Source of the DNA: an uncultured Bacteroidia bacterium
GTDB taxonomy: Bacteria > Bacteroidota > Bacteroidia > Bacteroidales > F082
Assembly: GCA_902802535.1 (NCBI GenBank)
Contig: CADCML010000029.1
Coordinates: 1 to 55,662 of the forward strand
DNA length: 55,662 nt
Direction: 5' to 3'
The notes under the pieces are model-generated. The model did no database searches. It was not told the DNA's origin and worked only from the letters and a program-made list of their open reading frames with translations. Both the position numbers and the translations under genes were made by a program. Positions 33,480-41,900 of this stretch are shown in pieces; positions within the stretch are counted from its first letter, which is position 1, and each line of letters begins with the position of its first letter.

Positions 33480-35501
33480 ATGAAAAAAGTTTTATTCGTT
33501 ACACTCGCCTTGGCCGTCGGAATGACCGGCTTTGCGCAAATCAAGAACCAGCCCGTCAAGGCTGAGCCTATGAAGACCGGCACCGCCAACATCTACAAGA
33601 AAGCCTACGGCGGCACCGAAGACCCCATCATGAGCTTCGCCCCCACACAGGCACTGCCCTACAACGAGAACAGAGAAATCGATTTCGCGGTAGACGTGCA
33701 GACCATGAAGACCTACTATGACCTGCAAAGCAACGGCTTTGTGGCCAACCGCATGCACCGTTTCGACGACGGCACCGTGGGTCTCGTCGCCACTTGGTCG
33801 CAACAATCCAACTTGAGCGACCGTGGTGCGGGCTACGACTACTACAACGGCAGCGCGTTCATCTACGACGAGGAGAACAACCCGATGCCCGGCCGCATCG
33901 AGAATGAAAAGACCGGCTGGCCCTGCTACACCCAGTATGGCCCCGACGGCGAAATCGTCATTTCCCATGCCGCCTTCGGCACAAGCAATGCCCACCTCTG
34001 CTATTACACCCGCGAGAAGAAGGGCGAAGGCGAATGGCAAGGCCCCTTCACCATTCCGAACCCCGAAGACCTCGGCACTACGGTGAACCTGATGACCTGG
34101 CCCAAGATTGCCACCTCGGGCCCCAACCATGACATCATCCATGTGCTCGGTTGCGACCAGGACGACGACAATCTGGCCGACTCTTACCTCTACTACAGCC
34201 GCTCGACCGACGGCGAGAACTGGACCACCACTTTCATCCCCACCTTGGAAGACTGGGAGCACAAGCTTTATGGCTCCGACTACTACTCGTTGGCCGCCAA
34301 CGGCAACAATGTGGCTATCCTGCTTTGCGGCGGTACCATGAGCCACGGCTATGTGATCAAGTCGACCGACAACGGCGAGACCTGGGAACAAATCAAGTTC
34401 TGGGACAACCCTTACGCCGGCCTCGACTGGGAAACCGACCCGAACTCGCTCTTCGGCGAAGACAATCCGATGTACGGCCCTGAAACCGGTGCCATCTGCA
34501 TTGACGACAACGGCATGGTACATGGTGTGTTCTCCTCTCATCGCTACTATCACGACGAGCTTGGCACCACCTATACCTTCAGCTATGGCAAGAACATCGA
34601 CGGCATCTTCTACTGGAACGAGAGCATGGGTACGCTGCAAGGCCCCGAGTGGGTTTGCCCCGACGACGGCTATGTGATTCCGTCCAACCCCCACAACGTG
34701 TTCCGCATGTGGTGGCCCGTCGACGAAAGCGGTGAGTACATCATCCGCAACTTCACCACCTCCAACCTCGTCGGTTTCATCGACTATGAAACCTACAGCG
34801 ACATGAATTTTGACAACATGTATTACGGGCAAGACTACTATCAGTTCTGGCAAGGCGCTTCGGTACTGCCCGTCATCTGCGCCGACGCAAGCGGCACAGT
34901 GGCCATCGGCTTCTCCTGCCCCGACTTTTACCGCGCCGACAACAACAACATGTACCTGAGAAGCATCTACGTGAGCTTCATTTTTCCGCCTTACATCATG
35001 GCAGATGCCAATGGTTTTTACACGGAGGAAACCGGTAGTGTCTACTACAACTGGTTAAAGTTGCAGGAGGCCGACGATTTCATGCACAGCTACGACGAGT
35101 GTGTGGCCACCATTTGCCCTCAGAACACCACCAACGGGCAGTTCTGGTTCGGTTACCAAGCCGACGACACTCCCGGCTTCTACATTGGCAACAACGCCTC
35201 TCAGACTTCTGCTACCGAAAACTTCATTTGGGCTGTTATGGTTGACACGCACATCGACGAGGTGGAAGAAAACATCGTTGCCGCCAACACGCAGATGGAA
35301 GTCTATCCCAACCCGGCTGTCAACGAGCTGAACGTGAGACTGGAAAACGACGCTGAAATCTCCGTCTTCAACATCATGGGCCAGAGCGTGCTCAACATGC
35401 AAGGCGTGAAGGGTGTCAACACCATCAATGTCAGCAACCTGACCGGTGGTGTGTATTTCATCACGGCTGGCACGGTGACGCAGAAGGTTATCGTGAAGTA
35501 A
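33480..35501 (+). CDS. Secreted BNR/sialidase-like protein with T9SS domain, paralog 3
   Basis: A 673-residue paralog of the two preceding genes. Signal peptide KKVLFVTLALAVGMTGFAQ is identical to that of paralog 2; mature start PVKAEPMKTGTANIYKKAY; blades STDGENWTTTF and STDNGETWEQIKFWDNPYAG; a T9SS domain from VYPNPAVNELNVRLENDA to TQKVIVK. The ATG at 33480 is chosen because it starts the signal peptide; the frame extends 11 codons upstream through the hairpin. It has no visible promoter of its own and so is probably co-transcribed with paralog 2 through an attenuating hairpin. Divergence from paralog 2 is concentrated in surface loops of the propeller-like region. Confidence 0.83.
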   Translation: MKKVLFVTLALAVGMTGFAQIKNQPVKAEPMKTGTANIYKKAYGGTEDPIMSFAPTQALPYNENREIDFAVDVQTMKTYYDLQSNGFVANRMHRFDDGTVGLVATWSQQSNLSDRGAGYDYYNGSAFIYDEENNPMPGRIENEKTGWPCYTQYGPDGEIVISHAAFGTSNAHLCYYTREKKGEGEWQGPFTIPNPEDLGTTVNLMTWPKIATSGPNHDIIHVLGCDQDDDNLADSYLYYSRSTDGENWTTTFIPTLEDWEHKLYGSDYYSLAANGNNVAILLCGGTMSHGYVIKSTDNGETWEQIKFWDNPYAGLDWETDPNSLFGEDNPMYGPETGAICIDDNGMVHGVFSSHRYYHDELGTTYTFSYGKNIDGIFYWNESMGTLQGPEWVCPDDGYVIPSNPHNVFRMWWPVDESGEYIIRNFTTSNLVGFIDYETYSDMNFDNMYYGQDYYQFWQGASVLPVICADASGTVAIGFSCPDFYRADNNNMYLRSIYVSFIFPPYIMADANGFYTEETGSVYYNWLKLQEADDFMHSYDECVATICPQNTTNGQFWFGYQADDTPGFYIGNNASQTSATENFIWAVMVDTHIDEVEENIVAANTQMEVYPNPAVNELNVRLENDAEISVFNIMGQSVLNMQGVKGVNTINVSNLTGGVYFITAGTVTQKVIVK

Positions 35502-35517
35502 TTCCTTTGACGCTTTG

Positions 35518-35600
35518 CGTCATTGCGAGCACAGCGAAGCAATCCAGACATCAAGTGATTCAGTTCTGGATTGCTTCGTCGTTCCTCCTCGCAATGACGC
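35518..35600. repeat. CATTGCGAG/CAATCCAG inverted repeat, copy B
   Basis: GCGTCATTGCGAGC, GAAGCAATCCAG, loop, CTGGATTGCTTCGTC and CTCGCAATGACGC. Same family as 31175-31248. It lies between convergent paralog 3 and pdxA and may end transcription from both sides. Confidence 0.85.
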
Positions 35601-35606
35601 ATGCGC

Positions 35607-36602
35607 TCAAACCTTTCTTCGGGAATTAACCACATCCGCCGCAAGGAACAACGCCTTGCGGTAAGAGTCGGGCACGGCCTTGTTCTGGTTGGCAATGTCG
35701 TAGGCCGGGCCATGCAACGGCGCGGTACACACCACTGGCAAACCGGCCCAATAGGTAGCGCACCCGTTCATCGACAAGAACTTCATCGGGAACGCCCCTT
35801 GCTCGTAAAGCAAGGCCATCACGGCATCATATTTCCTCCACAAGCCTGCGGCAAACAGCTGCGAAGCCGAGAAAGGCCCAAAGACATAAAGTCCCTTCTT
35901 TTGGGCATCACCCACTGCCTTCACCACCTTGTCGTCGTCGCCCACAGGCATCGAGCCCGAATGTGGGTTCACGCCCATAATGGCAATCTTCGGTGTGCCA
36001 ATGCCGAAGTCGGCTTTCAAGGCTTGGGCCAAGGTGGTCAGCTTGGAAACCAAAAAACGGATGTCGATTTGGTCAAGGGCGGTTCGCAGCGGCATGTCGT
36101 CCGTCGCCAAAGCGATGCGGAGCTGCTCGTTCACCAAGACCTGCACAGGGTCGGCCTCCTTGTGAAACGACAGCAGGAAGTCGCGGTTGGTCTTCATGAC
36201 CACAGGGTTGTCGGGCGCCATCACCAAGGCATTGAGATAGCCATTTTGGAGGTCGTCGGCAGCACGTTTCATTGAGAGCACCGACATCTCAGCCGAAAGC
36301 GGAGAAGGCACGCCTGGCTCAATCTTCAGCTCGTTTTCCACGATGTTGATGATGTTGAACTTCTTGTCCCACGACTGACGCGCATCGCGAGTCAACGAAT
36401 AGTTGGGATTGTCTATGCCGAAATTCTTCTTGTAGTAGGCAAAGATTTTCGATTGTCCATACAAGACAGGCGTAAAAGTTTCGAACATACGGACATCGGA
36501 AAAGGTCTTCAGCATGATTTCATAACTGATGCCATTAAAGTCGCCCTGGCTGAGGCCAATCCGGGAAAACTGTGGGTTGGTATTGTTGTCTTGCATAGGC
36601 AT
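35607..36602 (-). CDS. PdxA-like dehydrogenase lacking two metal-ligand histidines
   Basis: A protein of about 331 residues aligned along its length with PdxA (4-hydroxythreonine-4-phosphate dehydrogenase, vitamin B6 synthesis): IGLSQGDFNGISYEIM at the start, ALVMAPDNPVVM, PLRTALDQI, IAIMGVNPHSG, VFGPFSASQLF and PLHGPAYDIA at the end. In E. coli PdxA three His (166, 211, 266) hold the metal. The middle one is kept (NPHSG), but the THLPLR His is Asp here (TDDMPLR) and the YHDQG motif is LYEQG. So it may have changed chemistry or lost activity, although the fold is clearly kept. The ATG at 36602 follows a -7 element at 36644-36651; a TTG at 36617 is the alternative start. Confidence 0.8.
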   Translation of the reverse strand: MPMQDNNTNPQFSRIGLSQGDFNGISYEIMLKTFSDVRMFETFTPVLYGQSKIFAYYKKNFGIDNPNYSLTRDARQSWDKKFNIINIVENELKIEPGVPSPLSAEMSVLSMKRAADDLQNGYLNALVMAPDNPVVMKTNRDFLLSFHKEADPVQVLVNEQLRIALATDDMPLRTALDQIDIRFLVSKLTTLAQALKADFGIGTPKIAIMGVNPHSGSMPVGDDDKVVKAVGDAQKKGLYVFGPFSASQLFAAGLWRKYDAVMALLYEQGAFPMKFLSMNGCATYWAGLPVVCTAPLHGPAYDIANQNKAVPDSYRKALFLAADVVNSRRKV

Positions 36603-36643
36603 ATTTTTTTTACTCAACTGAATTTCAACGGGAAATCAGACTT

Positions 36644-36651
36644 CAAAATTA
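36644..36651 (-). promoter_or_regulatory. -7 element (TAATTTTG) for the pdxA-like gene
   Basis: Matches TAnnTTTG on the minus strand, about 40 bases upstream of the ATG at 36602, in the 74- to 88-base gap after the KdtA gene. Confidence 0.55.
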
Positions 36652-36690
36652 GGCAATAAAATTGTATAAACAAAAAAAAACAGTCTTTTT

Positions 36691-37962
36691 TTACAAAAAA
36701 AGTGTGTTTTTGAAGCCTTTTAAAATGATTTCCGTCGCTCCAACCTGCGATTTGAGGTAATTTCGGCAGGTTTCGGAGGCTTTTGCATAGAAATCTTCGT
36801 TGTGTATCAACCGCTCGACAACCGAGCCCAACTCCTCCGTATCCTTGACAGAGAAGGCACCTTCCAAGCCGACCAAGTCGACCGCCTCCTTGAAGCTCTT
36901 GTATTTGGGCCCGAACATCACTGGGCAGCCAAACGTGACCGGTTCCTGAATGTTATGGATGTTCACCCCGAAGCCGCCACCAATGTAAACGAAACGGGCA
37001 TATTGATAGAGTTGGGAAAGGATACCAATTGTGTTGATGATCAAAATCTTGGATTGCTTTTCCGTCTTCATATCCGTATAAAGCTGACATTCAGGGAACT
37101 GCATCTTGATTTGAGCGATATGCGAAGCCGAAATGTCGTGCGGCGCAATAATGAGGCAATAGTCGTCGGGCAACTGGGGAAGGACATTGACCAACAGTTT
37201 CTCGTCGGGCGGCCAAGTGCTGCCTGCGATGAAGCACTTCCTACCCTCGATAAAATGTTCCACTTCGGGGAAAGGTTTGGCCTGCCTCGCAATGGCCGCC
37301 ACTCGGTCGAAGCGCGTATCGCCACAAACGGTGACATTCCCCAAACCATGGGCTTCGAGCAACCGAGCCGTAGTTTCGTCCTGCACGAAGAAGTGGGTCA
37401 CATTGCGGAGTTGTTTGCGGAACCAGCCGCCATACCAGCGGAAAAAATAGGAATCGGGCTTCAGGATAAGCGAGATGTAGAACAAGGGGATGCCAGCCTC
37501 CTTCAAGGCACGCATGTAGTGGAACCAAAACTCGTACTTGATGAAGAAAGCCGCCACGAAATGATGGCGTTTTACCCATTGGGCGGCATGACGCGGCGTG
37601 TCGGAGGGCAGGTAAAGCACCTCGTCGGCCAAGGGATAGTCTTTGCGGATTTCGTAACCCGAAGGCGAGAAAAACGACAGCAGAATCTTGTATTGAGGGA
37701 AGTCCTTTTTGAGCGCCTCAATGACGGGACGGCCTTGCTCGAACTCACCGAGTGAGGCGGCGTGAAACCAAATCCATTCAGTAGAAGTCGGTCCTTCGAC
37801 AAGCTCATGGGCCGACTGTTTTTGAACCGACGTTTCGACAGGCTCAACGGCCTTGGTTTTGCGACCATTCACCCATTGCTTGGCTTTGGCATTGCCGAAC
37901 AGTGCGGCCGTCCTCACGCCGAGGGAATAAAAAAGGATGCCTATGGAGTAGAAGACGTTCAC
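36691..37962 (-). CDS. 3-deoxy-D-manno-octulosonic acid (Kdo) transferase KdtA/WaaA with a repeat-derived insert
   Basis: A 423-residue GT30 enzyme that adds Kdo to lipid A on the inner leaflet of the inner membrane. Family marks: an N-terminal membrane-binding helix; WFHAASLGEFEQGRPVIE (acceptor-side Glu), LLSFFSPSGYEIR, FIKYEFWFHYM, QDETTARLL, GSTWPPDEKLL, and YIGGGFGVNIHNIQEPVTFGCPVMFGP near the end, the nucleotide-sugar site. Between WVNGRK and WIWFHAAS lies an extra 26-residue stretch (36-61) from a double palindromic repeat; other family members join these segments by a few residues. The start codon is GTG. The gap upstream holds another repeat family and no clear promoter. Confidence 0.92.
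   Translation of the reverse strand: MNVFYSIGILFYSLGVRTAALFGNAKAKQWVNGRKTKAVEPVETSVQKQSAHELVEGPTSTEWIWFHAASLGEFEQGRPVIEALKKDFPQYKILLSFFSPSGYEIRKDYPLADEVLYLPSDTPRHAAQWVKRHHFVAAFFIKYEFWFHYMRALKEAGIPLFYISLILKPDSYFFRWYGGWFRKQLRNVTHFFVQDETTARLLEAHGLGNVTVCGDTRFDRVAAIARQAKPFPEVEHFIEGRKCFIAGSTWPPDEKLLVNVLPQLPDDYCLIIAPHDISASHIAQIKMQFPECQLYTDMKTEKQSKILIINTIGILSQLYQYARFVYIGGGFGVNIHNIQEPVTFGCPVMFGPKYKSFKEAVDLVGLEGAFSVKDTEELGSVVERLIHNEDFYAKASETCRNYLKSQVGATEIILKGFKNTLFL
37787..37853. repeat. In-frame double CTTCGACAGGCTCAGG-type repeat inside kdtA
   Basis: Half one: GGTCCTTCGACAAGCTCATG plus GGCC. Half two: CGTTTCGACAGGCTCAACGG plus CC. They are separated by about 17 bases. The same two-half plan is found in the O-antigen ligase gene at 2245-2300. 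Reading frame stays open and gives AVEPVETSVQKQSAHELVEG. Confidence 0.8.
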
Positions 37963-37991
37963 TTGATTTAGGTAACTTTGACGTGTGACTG

Positions 37992-38070
37992 GACTGCGAG
38001 ACTACGGGACTGCGGGACTACGGGACGTAGGACTATCTCGTAGTCCCGAAGTCTCGTAGTCCCGAAGTCA
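37992..38070. repeat. GGGACTACGGGACT-type inverted repeat
   Basis: Left arm GAGACTACGGGACTGCGGGA then CTACGGGAC; right arm TCTCGTAGTCCCGAAGTCTC then GTAGTCCCGAAGTC. It fills the gap between kdtA and the outer-membrane protein gene. A related copy is in frame in the acyltransferase at 49799-49868. Confidence 0.8.
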
Positions 38071-38071
38071 T

Positions 38072-38887
38072 TTAGTCATAATAGAATTCCTGCGGCTTGC
38101 GCTCGTAGACAGGGATGCTCCATGTGATGCGAATGCCGTAATAGAGGTTGTTGTAACGATTCTTCGGGTTGATGCGGCCCACAGGCTCCATCACCCCGGT
38201 TTCGGGATTGGTGAACACGCGAAAGTCGTAATCGCGGAGGTCGCGGGTGCGGGCATAGGTCACTTCCAAGGCCACCGACAGGTTGAGCAGGCGCGTGTCG
38301 TTGAGCAACAGGTAGCCTGCCTCGAAATGCGCCGCTGGACCACCGCGCAAACGGTCGTAGCCAAAGCGATAGTCCTTGTCGACCGGCAAAGGCGCGTTGA
38401 GCAACGCCTGTTGGTAGTCGATGCGGATGCGGTTGCTGAGATAGCCGAGACCTGCCTGCACGAAGAAACCACTGTTAGGATTGGGGCCCAAGGGGAACAA
38501 CTTGCCCACCTCGGCCTGTAGGTGGAGACCACGCTGGTTGAGTTCCAACAGAACGAAATTGCCCGCGCTGCCGATGATTTCGCCCACCTCAGTAGTAATG
38601 CCCTCGCCCAGAATCTCCACGCGGTCGCCTTTCACTTTGGGACCGTAGATGTAGTTGGCGTCGAAGGTAAACAGCAAGCCTGATTCGGTCTTATAAGTGA
38701 AACCGCCGCCCACGTTGTGACTTACGCCGTACAAAACCTTGGTGTCAAGACCAGGGATGTGGAAAGCATAGGTCGCGTGGAACATGGCCACGGAAATGGG
38801 TTCTTTCATGATGTCTTTGGGCGTTTGGGCTGAAAGGTGCAGTGAAACACCCAACAAAAGCAACAACGGGATAATGATTCTGCGCAT
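38072..38887 (-). CDS. Outer-membrane beta-barrel-like protein, function unknown
   Basis: A 271-residue protein with a signal peptide (RRIIIPLLLLLGVSLHLSAQ) and alternating amphipathic strands typical of a small outer-membrane barrel: YAFHIPGL, VGGGFTYKTESGLLFTFDANYIY, LLELNQRGLHLQAEVGKLFPLG, FFVQAGLGYLSNRIRIDY, HFEAGYLLLND, NLSVALEVTYARTRD and LYYGIRITWSIPVYER. It recalls PorT-like barrels but no family name is certain. The ATG at 38887 gives a clean signal peptide. It follows the subtilase gene by 27 bases with no promoter between, so the two are likely co-transcribed. Confidence 0.72.
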   Translation of the reverse strand: MRRIIIPLLLLLGVSLHLSAQTPKDIMKEPISVAMFHATYAFHIPGLDTKVLYGVSHNVGGGFTYKTESGLLFTFDANYIYGPKVKGDRVEILGEGITTEVGEIIGSAGNFVLLELNQRGLHLQAEVGKLFPLGPNPNSGFFVQAGLGYLSNRIRIDYQQALLNAPLPVDKDYRFGYDRLRGGPAAHFEAGYLLLNDTRLLNLSVALEVTYARTRDLRDYDFRVFTNPETGVMEPVGRINPKNRYNNLYYGIRITWSIPVYERKPQEFYYD

Positions 38888-38914
38888 GGTTTTTATTTTT
38901 CGATACAAACGAAT

Positions 38915-41900
38915 TTAGCGTGTTTTTATTATGCTGCGGACAAAGATGTTGCCACCACTCTTGATGCGGAGCGTATAGTTGCCAACTTCAAGATCGTCGA
39001 GTTGATGGGTATCGCCTTCCACCTTTATGCGTTGCACCAGTTTTCCGTCGGCGGAATAGACCTCAATCTGCGTCATGCCAGCACATTCGATGGTCACCTT
39101 GTCGGAGGTCGGGTTGGGATAGATGCTCACCTTGCCGTCGTTCTCGGCCAAACCAATGAAATAGTTGGCGCAAGCTACCTCCGATTGGTCGGAAACGCCT
39201 TTCTCGAAGACCGACTGCACAGCGTAGCAATGCACGGCATCGATAGGCATTTCGGTGTCGCTATAACTTGTTGTGGTAAGGTTTTCGGCAATCAACTCCG
39301 CGTTGCGGTACAGGTTGTAGGCAACGGCACCTTCCACCGCGTTCCACTCCACATTAATGGCAGCTTCACTCACGTTCACACTCGTTTTGGTGATTTCGGG
39401 CACCACATTGATAACCTCGAAAGTGAACTCGGAAGCAACGACCAGGCAATTCTCCTCAACAGGCGTCACTTGAATGGTATGGCTGCCCTCCAAATGGGCA
39501 GTATAGGCATTGGTTTCCACCATCACAAACTCCGCACCATCTAAACTGACTTGATAGGTATCGGCATCCCCGTTCCAAGTCACCGTGACCTCATTGCCGT
39601 TGAAGGCATAATCGAAGCCATCCACGGCGGGGCAAACCTCTTTTGACAAACATACAGGTTCCGAATAGCAGCCGTAGAGAGAATGTACTATCACACAGAT
39701 AGTATTTTCGCCCACAATCGGGTCGAATGAGAATTCTGTAGCACCACCTTGAGGCTCAACCAGCGTGGTATCGCCATTATAAATCACTTCGTAATTATAA
39801 ACATAGGGGTCATCGCAACTCCAAACGAAATGCATACCGCTTTCATTCATAGCAACAAACGACAAATCCTTAATCGGATCAACTATACAAATGTCAAAGC
39901 CAGCTAAGAACCTATAGCATCCTTCTTCAACAGGTCCAACCATAACTTCAAATATCCCCGAAGGAAGTTCTACTGAATAAGAGGGATCTTCTACTGTCGC
40001 AACAAGCACCTGATTGATGTAAACATCATACTGGCTCACGTATTCAAGAGCATCCCAAGTCAAATCAACAATATGGTCATCCATGACATAATTTAGATTC
40101 TCCACTCTTCCAAGGATGCATATTTCTGTTTGATTATCCTTGTCACAATTCTCAAACACGGCTTTAACAATAACATCATGGTAACCTATTGTTGTATTCA
40201 AATAGTAAATCAACTCGTTGGTAGACCCAATTAGTTCGTCATCCATATAGATTTGATACTCAACAAGGCCTATTGGGTTTTCTGGGGCTTCCCAAGTGAG
40301 GATGATTTGAATATTGTCATCATTGGTAAGTAGAGCGTGTCGCAAGTTCTGCACCGGGCCGCACATCGACACCACCGCCTCGATGCAGGCAAACTCGCTC
40401 TGGCAGTCGTCGTAAACAGCATAAACGCAATAGTTGTAAGCACCTTCATCCAAGCCGAAATCTTTGTAGGTCAGCTCAGTAGTCATGGTAAGCAACACCA
40501 TTTCCCTATACACTTCATAGCCAATAGGTGTATCGTTTTCAGGTGCAAGCCAGCTGAGTGTCACGGAGAGGTTTTCATCCACCGAATAAGAGAGCTCGCG
40601 CACGGGTTCACAAAGCTCAAAGGCGCTACTGCCATTGGTGCAATTGATGGTGAAAAGCTTATTGCCACTGAAACCGCCTTGGTTCTCGAAGATGACGGTG
40701 CCGTCCTCGTAAACGAGCTCAAAACTACACTGCGACACATTCTGGCCACTGTGCCAACGAAGCATTATCCGGCTATCTAAGGCTACATCGCGGGCAAAGG
40801 TGGCCTCGCTTCCATCCTCCAAAGTCAGCTGCTCGGCAGGCGACCCGTCGGAATAAGACACGTTCAAATAGCTGCCTTGCCAACCGTTGCCGTTGGCATC
40901 ATGAAGCACAAAAAAGACGCGACATGAATTCTTAAAGTCGAAAGCCAATTCACTATGCCTTCCAAAAGCATCCTCAAGGTCGAGGGTGAACGGGATGGCG
41001 GTACCTTCGGGAGCATCCGGATCCAATGTCACGTTAAAGTCGGCATAGCCCATCATACCGGCACCCATCGTACTGTATGACTTATCGTTATCGTTTATCG
41101 TAACAAACTCATAATCCGTGGTCAGCTTGCCAGTCAACATTTGCGCCATTTCATTACCGATGTTTTCGATAAAGATGCGCAAGTCGGCGGTCTCGCCCGG
41201 GTTGAGCAAACCGTTGCCGTCGTTGTCGTTAAGTACAACGGTGTTTGCATATTGCAAGGCGTAGTCACACACTTCCACACCGAAATTGAAATAGCCCGAC
41301 AGCTCGCCATCCACTGAAATGGCAATGCTGAACATGATGCTTTGGCCCGAAGTCACGTCCTCCGAGACCGAGAAAGCAAATGCGTTTTCAACGGTGAGGG
41401 TATCATTGGGAGCAAAGTTGGGGAAATCAACGGCATTGTCCGTAATGGTGACCTCGGGTGAATTCGAGCTCAACTCCACGCTGACATTGCTTACAGACAT
41501 ATCGGCGATATTATCCAAAGTGAGATCTATCATGACCGACTCGCCCGGATTGAGCCTTTGGTTACCGTTGCCATCAGGGTCATTGATGGCAAATGAAGTG
41601 TATCTGATGGCACCCATTTTGATGGCCTCAACAGCTTGGTACACATCCACGCGACCAAAGCCGTATGTGTTGCTCTTGCCTTGACTCAAGGGCACGGCGG
41701 TTTCTTCCAAAATCCTGCAGACCTCGGAAGGCGACAGGTTGATGTCCTTGCTCAGCATGAGTGCCATGCAGCCCGCCACGCAAGGCGTAGCCATTGAGGT
41801 GCCGCTCATGGCAGTATAGCCGTAATTGCTCTGATAATTAAGCGATTTGATGTCGACTCCAGGGGCACACACATCGGGACGGATGAGGCCGATACCGGGG

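Noticed and set aside
31175-35600. A composite transposon bounded by the CATTGCGAG repeats
   Set aside because: There is no transposase and no clear target-site duplication, and the element is itself a palindrome known from many genomes. Recombination between copies remains possible and is listed as a finding.
37970-37980. A TAACTTTG match on the plus strand near the kdtA start
   Set aside because: It faces away from kdtA, with no plus-strand gene downstream, so it is most likely chance.
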